Source of the DNA: Lysobacter sp.
Lineage (GTDB): Bacteria; Pseudomonadota; Gammaproteobacteria; Xanthomonadales; Xanthomonadaceae
Length of the DNA stretch: 64,000 nt
Direction: 5' to 3'
Assembly (NCBI GenBank): GCA_030151365.1
Contig: JASLDW010000006.1
Coordinates: 161,516 to 225,515 of the forward strand
The notes under the pieces are model-generated. The model was given only the letters and a program-made list of their open reading frames with translations, was not told the origin of the DNA and did not search any database. Every line of letters starts with the position of its first letter. Within the stretch, counting starts at the first letter, position 1. Positions 8,612-17,177 of the stretch are shown here, piece after piece. A program made the position numbers and the translations under genes.

Positions 8612-9628
8612 ATGCTGTTCAAAAATGTCGCCATCGCCGGTCTCGCCCACGTCGATGCGCCGCACACGCTGACGTCCGATGAAATCAATGTCCGCCTCCA
8701 GCCGACGCTGGATCGACTGGGCATCAAGACGGACGTCCTCAACGACATCGCCGGCGTGCATGCGCGCCGCCTGTGGGACGCCGACATGCAGGCGTCCGAC
8801 GCCGCGACGCTCGCCGCGCGCAAGGCGCTGGAAGACGCCGGCATCGACGCCGGCAAGGTCGGCCTGCTGGTCAATACCTCGGTCAGCCGCGACTACCTGG
8901 AACCGTCGACCGCCAGCATCGTCTGCGGCAACCTCGGCGTGTCCGAGAACTGCCAGACCTTCGACGTCGCCAACGCCTGCCTCGCCTTCATCAACGGCAT
9001 GGACATCGCCGCGCGCATGATCGAGCGCGACGAAATCGACTACGCACTGGTGGTCGATGGCGAGACCGCCAACCTCGTCTACGAAAAGACCATCGAGCGC
9101 ATGAACGCGCCCGGCATCACCCAGGAACAGTTCCGCGACGAACTCGCCGCGCTGACCCTGGGTTGCGGCGCGGTTGCGATGGTGATGGCGCGCAGCGCGC
9201 TGGCGCCCGATGCTCCGCGCTACAAGGGCGGCGTGACCCGTTCCGCCACCGAGTGGAACAAGCTGTGCCGCGGCAACCTCGACCGCATGGTCACCGACAC
9301 CCGCATGCTGCTGATCGAGGGCATGAAGCTGGCGAACAAGACCTTCAGCGCCGCCAAGATCGCACTGGGCTGGGCCGTGGACGAGCTCGACCAGTTCGTG
9401 ATCCACCAGGTCAGCCGTCCGCATACGCAGGCCTTCATCAAGGCCTTCGGCATCGATCCGAAGAAGGTCATGACCATCTTCAACGACCACGGCAACATCG
9501 GCCCGGCCTCGGTGCCGATCGTGCTGAGCAAGCTCAAGGAGCTCGGCCGACTGAAGAAGGGCGATCGCATCGCGCTGCTCGGCATCGGTTCCGGCCTCAA
9601 CTGCACGATGGCCGAGGTCGAGTGGTAA
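8612..9628 (+). CDS. oleA: OleA, thiolase-fold acyl-CoA condensing enzyme
   Basis: 338 residues. It joins two long-chain acyl-CoAs head to head to give a 2-alkyl-3-ketoacid, the first step of olefin synthesis. Cys123, Glu97, His265 and Asn295 sit exactly 20 below the Cys143/Glu117/His285/Asn315 numbering used for the tagged Xanthomonas OleA, so the catalytic set is complete, including the OleA-specific glutamate that separates it from FabH. The following gene is coupled by a TAATG overlap, and oleB, oleC and oleD lie within 5.5 kb. Confidence 0.95.
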   Translation: MLFKNVAIAGLAHVDAPHTLTSDEINVRLQPTLDRLGIKTDVLNDIAGVHARRLWDADMQASDAATLAARKALEDAGIDAGKVGLLVNTSVSRDYLEPSTASIVCGNLGVSENCQTFDVANACLAFINGMDIAARMIERDEIDYALVVDGETANLVYEKTIERMNAPGITQEQFRDELAALTLGCGAVAMVMARSALAPDAPRYKGGVTRSATEWNKLCRGNLDRMVTDTRMLLIEGMKLANKTFSAAKIALGWAVDELDQFVIHQVSRPHTQAFIKAFGIDPKKVMTIFNDHGNIGPASVPIVLSKLKELGRLKKGDRIALLGIGSGLNCTMAEVEW

Positions 9629-9975
9629 TGGGCGATTCCGTGTTGCCGCCGTGCCCGCAATGCGCCTCGACGTATGCCTACGCCGATGGCGAGATGCTGG
9701 TCTGCCCGGAATGCGGCCACGAGTGGAAGCCCGGCGAAGTCGCTGCCGACGACGCCCTTGAGGTGCGCGACGCGGTCGGCAACCTGCTTGCCGATGGCGA
9801 CAGCGTCACCGTGGTCAAGGACCTCAAGGTCAAGGGCGCGTCGAATGCGCTCAAGGTCGGTACCCGCATCAAGGGCATCCGCCTGGTCGATGGCGCCGAC
9901 GGCCACAACATCGACTGCAAGATCGACGGCTTCGGCGCGATGCGCCTGAAGTCGGAGTTCGTGAAAAAGGCGTGA
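9628..9975 (+). CDS. Zinc-ribbon protein of the YjdM/PhnA family, inside the ole cluster
   Basis: 115 residues. The start ATG overlaps the oleA stop (TAATG) and the stop overlaps the oleB GTG (GTGA), so translation of all three is probably coupled. The N-terminus has a CPQC...CPEC zinc ribbon (residues about 9-32); the rest is a small beta-rich domain with KDLKVKGAS and VGTRIKGIRLV, typical of the family named PhnA/YjdM (alkylphosphonate utilisation by name only). It has no known part in olefin synthesis, and its tight placement between oleA and oleB is the notable point. Confidence 0.9.
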   Translation: MGDSVLPPCPQCASTYAYADGEMLVCPECGHEWKPGEVAADDALEVRDAVGNLLADGDSVTVVKDLKVKGASNALKVGTRIKGIRLVDGADGHNIDCKIDGFGAMRLKSEFVKKA

Positions 9976-10916
9976 GCCGCGCTGCAGCCGTGGTCGCCGT
10001 GCAGCAGACCTTTCCCGATTATCCGTTCGCTCCGCAGCGCTTCGAGGCGCGGCCGGGCATCGCGATGTCGTATCTCGACGAAGGTCCGCGCGACGGCGAA
10101 ACGATCGTGATGCTGCACGGCAATCCGTCGTGGAGCTATTACTGGCGCCATCTGGTGGCTGGACTGCGCGACCGCTATCGCTGCATCGTGCCCGACCACG
10201 TCGGCATGGGCCTGTCCGACAAGCCCGATGACGCGATGGACGCATCGCCGCGCTACGACTACACGCTGCAGTCGCGCATCGACGATCTCGATGCGTTGCT
10301 CGGGCATCTCGGCGTCGACGGTCCGGTGACGCTGGTGGTGCACGACTGGGGCGGGATGATCGGTTTCGGCTGGGCGCTGCGCGATCCGTCGCGGGTGCGC
10401 CGACTCGTCATCACCAATACCGCGGCCTTCCCGCTGCCGGCGGCGAAGCGTTTCCCGAAGCGCCTGGCGCTCGGTCGCGATTCGAAAATCGGCGGTTGGG
10501 CGATTCGGCGCTTCAACCTGTTCGCGCGCGGCGCGGCGCTGTACGGCACGGTGCGCACGCTGCCGCAGGACGTCATCCAGGCATATTCCGGCGTGTACGA
10601 TGGCTGGACCAGCGCGATCTCGACGCTGCGCTTCATGCAGGACATTCCGCTTGGCGAAGGCGATCGTGCGTGGTCGCTGCTGCAGGCGGTGGCGGCGCAG
10701 TTGCCGGCGTATGCCGACCGTCCGGCCTTCATCGCCTGGGGGCTGCGCGATTTCGTGTTCGATCGCCACTTCCTCGACGGGTTCCGTGCGGCGCTGCCCG
10801 CTGCCGAAGTGCATCCGTACCGGGACGCCGGCCATTACGTGCTGGAGGACCTGCACGAACAGCTGGTGCCTATGATCCGCACGTTCCTGGACGGGAACCC
10901 GGTTCAGTCGTTATAG
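9972..10916 (+). CDS. oleB: OleB, beta-lactone decarboxylase (alpha/beta hydrolase)
   Basis: 314 residues from a GTG start overlapping the previous stop by four bases. Haloalkane-dehalogenase-like alpha/beta hydrolase: oxyanion strand MLHGNPSWSYYW, nucleophile Asp125 in VVHDWGG, and C-terminal histidine in DAGHYVLED. OleB converts the cis-beta-lactone made by OleC to the cis-olefin and CO2. The nucleophile sits 11 residues later than Asp114 of Xanthomonas OleB, so the true N-terminus may be slightly shorter; an in-frame GTG exists at codon 10. Context (oleA upstream, oleCD downstream) makes the assignment strong. Confidence 0.93.
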   Translation: MSRAAAVVAVQQTFPDYPFAPQRFEARPGIAMSYLDEGPRDGETIVMLHGNPSWSYYWRHLVAGLRDRYRCIVPDHVGMGLSDKPDDAMDASPRYDYTLQSRIDDLDALLGHLGVDGPVTLVVHDWGGMIGFGWALRDPSRVRRLVITNTAAFPLPAAKRFPKRLALGRDSKIGGWAIRRFNLFARGAALYGTVRTLPQDVIQAYSGVYDGWTSAISTLRFMQDIPLGEGDRAWSLLQAVAAQLPAYADRPAFIAWGLRDFVFDRHFLDGFRAALPAAEVHPYRDAGHYVLEDLHEQLVPMIRTFLDGNPVQSL

Positions 10917-10930
10917 CAATCGCCATTGCA

Positions 10931-11026
10931 GTCCCGGGTAGCTTGCTCCCGTGCGCGACACGCCGTGAATACATCCATGTAGGCTCGTCCGCCGCATCCA
11001 TGCGGCGGAACGGTCGCACCCGGGAC
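10931..11026 (+). repeat. Intergenic double-hairpin repeat, copy 2
   Basis: Hairpins TACAT-CC-ATGTA (10970-10981) and CCGCCGCAT-CC-ATGCGGCGG (10989-11008), with spacer GGCTCGT. The outermost pair of the second stem is C-G where copies 1 and 3 have G-C, a compensatory change. The outer inverted repeat is GTCCCGGGT (10931-10939) with ACCCGGGAC (11018-11026), unrelated in sequence to the outer arms of copy 1. It lies between the convergent oleB and ykgJ-family genes. Confidence 0.85.
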
Positions 11027-11058
11027 AAGCCACCCGTGACTCGGGCAATTGTTGGGAT

Positions 11059-11430
11059 TTATTGGCCGGGTTCTGTCCAGTCCGCTGGCGTGAGGAGAGG
11101 CAATCCGTAACGCATCCGCGCGCGATCGCAATGCGAATCCGCGCTGCCGTGCTCCCACGATGCCTGCACCGCGCGACAGGGGCTCGGGCGCAGTTCGTAG
11201 ATCGAGCAATTGCACGCTTCGCCGACCTTGCCGCGCAGGGCGATGCAATGCGGGTGGGTGCTGTCGGTGCCACGCATCGCGCGCTCGTGGCTGCGCAGGG
11301 GCTGGGTGAGTTCGATCGGTACGGTGCCGCCGGGGGCATCGTCGGCCTCGCTCCAGTGGAAGGCGACGCGGAACGCGGCGCAGCAGGCGCCACAGCGCAT
11401 GCAGGGATGGACGAAGTCTTGGGACGACAT
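11059..11430 (-). CDS. YkgJ-family cysteine-cluster protein
   Basis: 123 residues. An N-terminal CMRCGACC cluster is followed by CNCSIYELRPSPCR and later Cys residues, the CxxCxxCC arrangement of the YkgJ family (also annotated as UPF0153), believed to bind zinc or an iron-sulfur cluster. Function is unknown. It interrupts the ole genes on the opposite strand: convergent with oleB and divergent from oleC, with only 38 bases to the oleC start. Confidence 0.85.
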   Translation of the reverse strand: MSSQDFVHPCMRCGACCAAFRVAFHWSEADDAPGGTVPIELTQPLRSHERAMRGTDSTHPHCIALRGKVGEACNCSIYELRPSPCRAVQASWEHGSADSHCDRARMRYGLPLLTPADWTEPGQ

Positions 11431-11468
11431 GTCGTCATTGTGCGGCAGGAACAGGCGACAATAACGCC

Positions 11469-13124
11469 GTGACCGCAGCCCTCACCTCCACGCTCGAACG
11501 CATGGCCCGCGAACGCCCGGACGCAGTGGCGATGCGCTGCCCGGGTCCGCGCGGCGACTATTCGATCGCGCTGACCTATGGCGAACTCGATGCGCGCAGT
11601 CGCGCGATCGCGTCGGGGCTGGCGCGGCGCGGGATCGTGGCCGGATCGCGCACGGTGGTGATGGTGCGACCGACGCCGGAGTTCTTCCTGCTGATGTTCG
11701 CGCTGTTCCGCTCCGGCGCGGTGCCGGTGCTGGTCGATCCGGGGATCTCGAAGAAGGCGTTGCGGCAATGCCTGGACGAAGCGCAGCCGCAGGCCTTCAT
11801 CGGCATCCCGCTGGCGATGCTGGCGCGCAGGCTGCTGGGGTGGGCACGATCGGCGCGGGTGGCCATCACCACCGGAGGGCGCGCACTGCTCGCCGATGCC
11901 ACGTTGGCCGAGATCGAAGCGGACGGCGCCGCGCATCCGCAAACTTTCGCGGACAACGATCCCGAAGCGATGGCCGCGATCCTGTTCACCAGCGGGTCGA
12001 CCGGAATCCCGAAAGGAGTGGTCTATCGCGGCCGTCATTTCGGCGCGCAGATCGAACTGCTGCGCAACGCCTTCGGGATGGAGGCGGGCGGCGTCGACCT
12101 GCCGACCTTCCCGCCATTCGCGCTGTTCGATCCCGCGCTCGGGCTCACCTCGATCATTCCCGACATGGACCCGACGCGTCCCGCGCGCGCCAATCCGCGC
12201 AAGTTGCACGCGGCGATGCAGCGCTTCGGGGCGACGCAATTGTTCGGTTCGCCGGCTCTGATGCGCGTGCTGGCCGAGCATGGCGAGCCCTTGCCCGGCA
12301 TCCGCATCGCGACAAGCGCCGGTGCGCCGGTGCCGCCGGAAGTCGTGGCGAAGCTGCTCGAACTGTTGCCGTCCCATGCGAAATTCTGGACGCCCTATGG
12401 CGCGACCGAATGCCTGCCGGTCGCCGTCATCGAAGGGCGCGAATTGCTGACGTTGCGCACGCGCACCGAAGCTGGCAGCGGCACCTGCGTCGGACGCCCG
12501 GTGCCGCCCAACGAGGTGCGCATCATCACGATCAGCGATGGCGAAATCGCCGAATGGAATGACGCGCGCGAAGTGGCGCAGGGCATCGTCGGCGAGATCA
12601 CCGTCGCCGGTCCGAGCGCGACCGACAGTTACTACAACCGAGATGCGCAGACGCGCCTGGCCAAGATCCGCGAACGCCTGGTCGATGGCAGCGAACGCAT
12701 CGTCCATCGCATGGGCGATCTCGGCTATTTCGATCGCGACGGGCGGCTGTGGTTCTGCGGACGCAAGTCGCAGCGGGTGGTCGTCGACGAGCTCACCACG
12801 CTATGCACCGAACAGATCGAGCCGGTGTTCAACAGCCATCCGGACGTCGCGCGCACGGCATTGGTCGGCGTGGGCGAAGCGGGACGCCAGCAGCCCATCC
12901 TGTGCGTCGAACTGAAGCAGGACGTCGCCGCCGACCAGTGGCCACGCATCGCCGGCGAATTGCGCCATCTCGCCGATGGCGGCGTGCATACCGCCAAGGT
13001 CGACGGCTTCCTGCATTATCCGCGACTGTTCCCGGTCGATATCCGCCACAACGCCAAGATCGGCCGCGAGGCGCTGGCGCGCTGGGCCGCCCAGCGCACG
13101 CCGCAAGGAAACAGATCGAAATGA
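11469..13124 (+). CDS. oleC: OleC, beta-lactone synthetase (AMP-forming ligase fold)
   Basis: 551 residues from a GTG start. Member of the acyl-adenylating enzyme superfamily, with the AMP/P-loop motif FTSGSTGIPKG (about residues 173-183), the YGATE-type motif (PYGATECLP), the GDLGYFD motif and the hinge CGRKSQRV. OleC activates the 2-alkyl-3-hydroxyacid with ATP and closes it to a beta-lactone. The stop overlaps the oleD start (ATGA). The spacer shared with the ykgJ-family gene is only 38 bases, so the oleCD promoter must sit there or inside the neighbouring gene. Confidence 0.94.
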   Translation: MTAALTSTLERMARERPDAVAMRCPGPRGDYSIALTYGELDARSRAIASGLARRGIVAGSRTVVMVRPTPEFFLLMFALFRSGAVPVLVDPGISKKALRQCLDEAQPQAFIGIPLAMLARRLLGWARSARVAITTGGRALLADATLAEIEADGAAHPQTFADNDPEAMAAILFTSGSTGIPKGVVYRGRHFGAQIELLRNAFGMEAGGVDLPTFPPFALFDPALGLTSIIPDMDPTRPARANPRKLHAAMQRFGATQLFGSPALMRVLAEHGEPLPGIRIATSAGAPVPPEVVAKLLELLPSHAKFWTPYGATECLPVAVIEGRELLTLRTRTEAGSGTCVGRPVPPNEVRIITISDGEIAEWNDAREVAQGIVGEITVAGPSATDSYYNRDAQTRLAKIRERLVDGSERIVHRMGDLGYFDRDGRLWFCGRKSQRVVVDELTTLCTEQIEPVFNSHPDVARTALVGVGEAGRQQPILCVELKQDVAADQWPRIAGELRHLADGGVHTAKVDGFLHYPRLFPVDIRHNAKIGREALARWAAQRTPQGNRSK

Positions 13125-14119
13125 AGATCCTCGTCACTGGCGGTGGTGGTTTCCTCGGCCAGGCCTTGTGCCGTGGCTTGGTCGAACGCGGCCATCGCGT
13201 GCGCAGCTTCAATCGCGGGCGCTATCCGGAACTCGACGTGCTCGGTGTCGAGCAGGTGCGCGGCGACCTTGCCGATCCCGATGCGATGCTCGCGGCGGCG
13301 GAAGGCTGCGAGGCGGTCTTCCACAACGCCGCCAAGGCCGGCGCCTGGGGCAGCTACGACAGTTATTTCCAGCCGAACGTGGTTGGCACGCGCAACGTCA
13401 TCGCCGCCTGCCGCGCGCATGGCATCCCGCGCCTCGTCTACACCTCGACCCCCAGCGTGACCCATCGCGCCACCCATCCGGTAGAAGGCGGAACCGCGGA
13501 TGACGTGCCCTATGGCGAACACCTGAAGGCGCCGTATGCGGCGACCAAGCTGATCGCCGAACGCGAAGTGCTGGCGGCGAACAGCGTCACGCTGGCGACG
13601 GTCGCCCTGCGCCCGCGCCTGATCTGGGGCGTCGGCGACAACCAGTTGCTGCCGCGCCTGGTGGAACGCGCGCGCGCCGGACGCCTGGCATTGGTCGGAA
13701 ACGGCCTCAACCTGGTCGACACAACCTATGTCGACAATGCCGCGCAGGCGCATTTCGATGCGTTCGAACACCTGCAGATCGGCGCGGCCTGCGCCGGCAA
13801 GGCCTATTTCATCAGCAACGGCGAACCTCGCGCGATGGAGCGCATCGTCAACGACCTGCTGCGCGCGGCCGGGGCGCCGGAAATCCATCGCCACATCCCG
13901 TTCGAGCTGGCCTACGGCATCGGCGCGACGATGGAACTGCTGTGGCCATTGCTGCGCCTTCGCGGCGAACCGCCGATGACGCGTTTCCTCGCCGAACAGC
14001 TGGTGACGCCACATTGGTACAGCATGGCGCCGGCGCTCCGGGATTTCGGCTACGTGCCGCGCGTCAGCATGGATGAAGGCCTGGAGCGGGTCGCGGCGTA
14101 CTGGCGCAACGTCGCGTGA
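13121..14119 (+). CDS. oleD: OleD, NADPH-dependent 2-alkyl-3-ketoacid reductase
   Basis: 332 residues. Short-chain dehydrogenase/reductase of the extended 3-beta-hydroxysteroid-dehydrogenase type. Dinucleotide motif TGGGGFLG at residues 6-13, catalytic Tyr and Lys in YAATK, and the upstream serine region YTSTPSV. It reduces the OleA product to the 2-alkyl-3-hydroxyacid used by OleC. The start is supported by AAGGAA at 13105-13110 and by the ATGA overlap with oleC. Confidence 0.94.
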   Translation: MKILVTGGGGFLGQALCRGLVERGHRVRSFNRGRYPELDVLGVEQVRGDLADPDAMLAAAEGCEAVFHNAAKAGAWGSYDSYFQPNVVGTRNVIAACRAHGIPRLVYTSTPSVTHRATHPVEGGTADDVPYGEHLKAPYAATKLIAEREVLAANSVTLATVALRPRLIWGVGDNQLLPRLVERARAGRLALVGNGLNLVDTTYVDNAAQAHFDAFEHLQIGAACAGKAYFISNGEPRAMERIVNDLLRAAGAPEIHRHIPFELAYGIGATMELLWPLLRLRGEPPMTRFLAEQLVTPHWYSMAPALRDFGYVPRVSMDEGLERVAAYWRNVA

Positions 14120-14153
14120 CGCGAGGCTCGCGCGCCGCCACTACAATGCAGGC

Positions 14154-14822
14154 ATGAGCGACGCATCCTCCAATCTGCCGTTCAACTGGAAAGTGCCCGC
14201 CGGCAAGGCGCTGGAAGCTGCGCTCAATCGTGCCTTGCTGCTTGACGAGGACACCCGTAGTGCGTTGCCCGCGCTGGATGGCCGCACCGTTGCGCTGACC
14301 CTGGAGTCGCCGCCGCTGGCGCTGCAATTGAAGGTGGAGGGCGATCGCCTGCGCGTCGGCCCGGTGCCGGACGCCGATCGCGCCGATCTCTCGGTGCGCA
14401 GCACGCTGTCGGGATTGCTGGGTCGCCTGCCGGGCCTTTTGGGCAGCGCCTCCCAACGCGATGCCGGGCCCCCGGTGGGATCGATGCGGATCGAAGGCGA
14501 TGCCGACGTCGCCCGTCGCCTGCAGCGGATGGCGGAACGCTTCGATCCCGACTGGGGGCGACCGTTCGCCGCGGTGTTCGGCGACGTGCTCGGCACCCAG
14601 ATCGCCAATGGCGTCGCCTTCGCGCTCAAGCGCGCGCGCATCGCCGCGCAGGACGTGGCGAAATCGGCGGCGGAATACCTCACCGAGGAGTCGCGCGACG
14701 TGGTCGCCCAGGCCGAGCTCGATGCCTTCCACGACGACGTCGACAAACTGCGCGATGCCGGCGAACGGCTCGCCGCACGCATCGCCCGTTTGCGGAGCGC
14801 CGGCTCCGGAGAGGCACGGTGA
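14154..14822 (+). CDS. ubiJ: UbiJ-like SCP2-domain protein, ubiquinone biosynthesis accessory factor
   Basis: 222 residues. An N-terminal SCP2 lipid-binding domain (about 15-120) is followed by helices and a C-terminal coiled-coil-like tail. UbiJ binds lipids and helps organise the soluble complex of ubiquinone hydroxylases and methyltransferases. The stop overlaps the ubiB GTG (GTGA), and adjacency to ubiB is the usual arrangement and the main support, since SCP2 sequences are weakly conserved. Confidence 0.85.
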   Translation: MSDASSNLPFNWKVPAGKALEAALNRALLLDEDTRSALPALDGRTVALTLESPPLALQLKVEGDRLRVGPVPDADRADLSVRSTLSGLLGRLPGLLGSASQRDAGPPVGSMRIEGDADVARRLQRMAERFDPDWGRPFAAVFGDVLGTQIANGVAFALKRARIAAQDVAKSAAEYLTEESRDVVAQAELDAFHDDVDKLRDAGERLAARIARLRSAGSGEAR

Positions 14823-16489
14823 ACTTCGGCGTCGGTCGCGCATGGCGGATCGGGCGCGTGCTGCTGCGCTATCGCCTCGATTCCCTGCTCGACGATACCC
14901 CTGCCGAGCGCTGGTTGAAATTGGCTCGCCCGTTCGTGCCGGGCGCGTCCGCCGAGATCGCCGCGTTGCCGCGCGGTGCGCGCCTGCGCCTCGCCCTGCA
15001 GGAACTCGGGCCGATCTTCGTCAAGTTCGGGCAGATCCTGTCGACCCGGCGCGACCTGGTTCCGGTCGACATCGCCGAAGAACTCACGTTGCTGCAGGAT
15101 CGCGTCAAGCCGTTCGATGGCCAGCGCGCACGCGCGATCGTCGAGCAGTCATTGGGTCAACCGATCGACGTGCTGTTCGCCGATTTCGACACTGCGCCAC
15201 TGGCGTCGGCAAGCATCGCCCAGGTGCACGCGGCGACCCTGCACGATGGCCGCCGGGTCGTGGTGAAAGTGCTGCGTCCGGACATCGACGCCGAGATCCG
15301 GGACGATATCGCCCTGCTGAAGTCGCTGGCCGGCGTGGTCGAGCGCACGCATCCCAATGCCGACAAGATCCGCCCGCGCGAAATCGTCGCCGAGATCGAG
15401 AACACGCTGACCGCCGAACTCGATCTCCAGCGCGAAGCCGCCAATGCGTCGGTCCTGCGGCGCAACTGGATAGATTCCGACGATCTCTACGTGCCGGAAC
15501 CGATCTGGAGCCATACCGGCCCGCGCGCGATGACGATGGAGCGCGTCACCGGCATTCCCTCCGACGACATCGCCGCGCTCGACGCCGCCGGCATCGATCG
15601 CAAGGCCCTGGCCGCCAAGGGCGTGCGCGTGTTCTACCAGCAGGTGTTCCGCGACAACTTCTTCCACGCCGATGCCCACGCCGGCAACATCTGGGTCGAT
15701 GTCGATCCGGCGCGCCGAGCGGATCCGCGTTTCATCGCGATCGACTTCGGCATCATGGGCCAGCTTTCGCGCGAGGATCAGTACTACCTCGCCGAGAATT
15801 TCATGGCGATCTTCAATCGCGACTACCGCCGTATCGCCGAACTGCACGTCGACGCCGGCTGGATGCCCGGCCACCTGCGCATCGACGAACTGGAAGCGGC
15901 CGCGCGTTCGGTGTGCGAACCGTACTTCACCCGCCCGCTGTCGCAGATCTCGCTGGCCGAAGTGCTGGCGAAACTGTTCCGGGTCGCCCAGCGCTACGAA
16001 TTGACGCTGCAGCCGCAGCTGATCCTGTTGCAGAAGACGTTGTTGAACATCGAGGGCGTCGGTCGCCAGCTCGATCCCGACATCGACATCTGGGCAGTCG
16101 CGAGGCCTGTGCTGGAGCGCATCCTGCGCGAACGCTACAGCCCGAAGCGGTTGCTCAAGAACTTCGCCCGCCAGTTGCCGGAGCTGGCGACGCGCGCCCC
16201 GGAAATGCCGGAGCTCGCGCATGCGTGGTTGAAGCAGCAAGTGGAAGGCCGCCACGAACTGCACATGCAGTCCGAAGACCTGCGCCGTCTTTCCAACGAC
16301 CTCCACGGCATGCAACGACGGATGGTCTCGGCGATCCTCGGCACCGGCCTGCTGATCGTCGCGGCGGTGCTGTACGCGCTCGAACCCGCGGGCGGCCCAC
16401 GGCTGTTCGGGATCCCGGCATCGGCGTGGATCGCCGGGCTTGGCGGGCTGTGGGCGTTGCTGGCGGCGTGGCCGCGCGGCCGCGGTTGA
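14819..16489 (+). CDS. ubiB: UbiB, atypical ABC1/ADCK kinase-like protein for ubiquinone synthesis
   Basis: 556 residues; GTG start with GGAGAGG just upstream. ABC1-family signatures are in order: KFGQILSTRRDLVP, the Ala-rich loop ASASIAQVHAA that replaces the glycine loop, VVVKVLRP, catalytic FHADAHAGNIW and metal-binding DFG. Two C-terminal transmembrane helices lie at about 500-550, as in UbiB, placing it at the inner membrane. It is thought to act as an ATPase that helps move or extract coenzyme Q intermediates. Confidence 0.95.
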   Translation: MNFGVGRAWRIGRVLLRYRLDSLLDDTPAERWLKLARPFVPGASAEIAALPRGARLRLALQELGPIFVKFGQILSTRRDLVPVDIAEELTLLQDRVKPFDGQRARAIVEQSLGQPIDVLFADFDTAPLASASIAQVHAATLHDGRRVVVKVLRPDIDAEIRDDIALLKSLAGVVERTHPNADKIRPREIVAEIENTLTAELDLQREAANASVLRRNWIDSDDLYVPEPIWSHTGPRAMTMERVTGIPSDDIAALDAAGIDRKALAAKGVRVFYQQVFRDNFFHADAHAGNIWVDVDPARRADPRFIAIDFGIMGQLSREDQYYLAENFMAIFNRDYRRIAELHVDAGWMPGHLRIDELEAAARSVCEPYFTRPLSQISLAEVLAKLFRVAQRYELTLQPQLILLQKTLLNIEGVGRQLDPDIDIWAVARPVLERILRERYSPKRLLKNFARQLPELATRAPEMPELAHAWLKQQVEGRHELHMQSEDLRRLSNDLHGMQRRMVSAILGTGLLIVAAVLYALEPAGGPRLFGIPASAWIAGLGGLWALLAAWPRGRG

Positions 16490-17175
16490 TCCCCATCCTC
16501 CATCCCGACGATCGCTTCGCCGTGGTCGCCAAGCCGGCGGGCCTGATGCTGCACGACAGCGCGCTCGCCCGTGGCGAAACCGATTTCCTCGCCGATCGCC
16601 TGCGCGAGCAGTTCGGACGCGACATCTTCCTGATCCACCGGCTCGATCGCGCCACCAGCGGTTGCCTGCTGCTGGCCTTCGATCGCGACACCGCATCGGC
16701 GCTGGGCAAGGCGTGGATGGCGGGCGACGCCGACAAGGACTATCTCGCGATCTGTCGCGGCTGGCCGGCGGAAGACGACTTCCTCGTCGACCATCCGCTC
16801 GACGGCGGCCCCGGAAAGCCGGAAAAGAAGCCGGCGCGCACGCGCTTCCGCAAGCTCGCGACAGGCGAGTTGGAATTGCCCTCGGCGGGATTCCCGACCT
16901 CGCGTTATGCGTTGTTGCGCGCCAGTCCCGAGACCGGGCGCTTCCGCCAGATCCGCCGCCATCTCAAGCACCTGTCGCATCACCTGATCGGCGACACCAG
17001 CCACGGCGATGGCCGCCACAACCGCAATTTCCGCATGCTCGGCATCCATCGCATGCTGCTGCACGCGGAGCGCCTGTCGTTCACCCATCCGTGGAGCGGC
17101 GAACGCCTCTCGATCGTCGCGCCGCCCGACGGCGAATTCGCGAAGGCGCTGGCGCTGTTCGGCTGGAACGCGTGA
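16486..17175 (+). CDS. truC: tRNA pseudouridine(65) synthase TruC
   Basis: 229 residues if translation begins at the TTG overlapping the ubiB stop; this gives an N-terminus (MIPILHPDDRF) matching the start of E. coli TruC and puts the catalytic aspartate at residue 54 (HRLDRATSG), its position in the E. coli enzyme. A GTG at 16468 would add six residues. RluA-type fold with the later motifs FRQIRRHLKHL and LLHA. It isomerises U65 in tRNA-Ile and tRNA-Asp. Confidence 0.93.
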   Translation: MIPILHPDDRFAVVAKPAGLMLHDSALARGETDFLADRLREQFGRDIFLIHRLDRATSGCLLLAFDRDTASALGKAWMAGDADKDYLAICRGWPAEDDFLVDHPLDGGPGKPEKKPARTRFRKLATGELELPSAGFPTSRYALLRASPETGRFRQIRRHLKHLSHHLIGDTSHGDGRHNRNFRMLGIHRMLLHAERLSFTHPWSGERLSIVAPPDGEFAKALALFGWNA

Positions 17176-17177
17176 CC

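Noticed and set aside
10916..10929. Short GCAAT-CGCC-ATTGC hairpin at the oleB stop, considered as a terminator
   Set aside because: Five base pairs and no T-tract; too weak to call.
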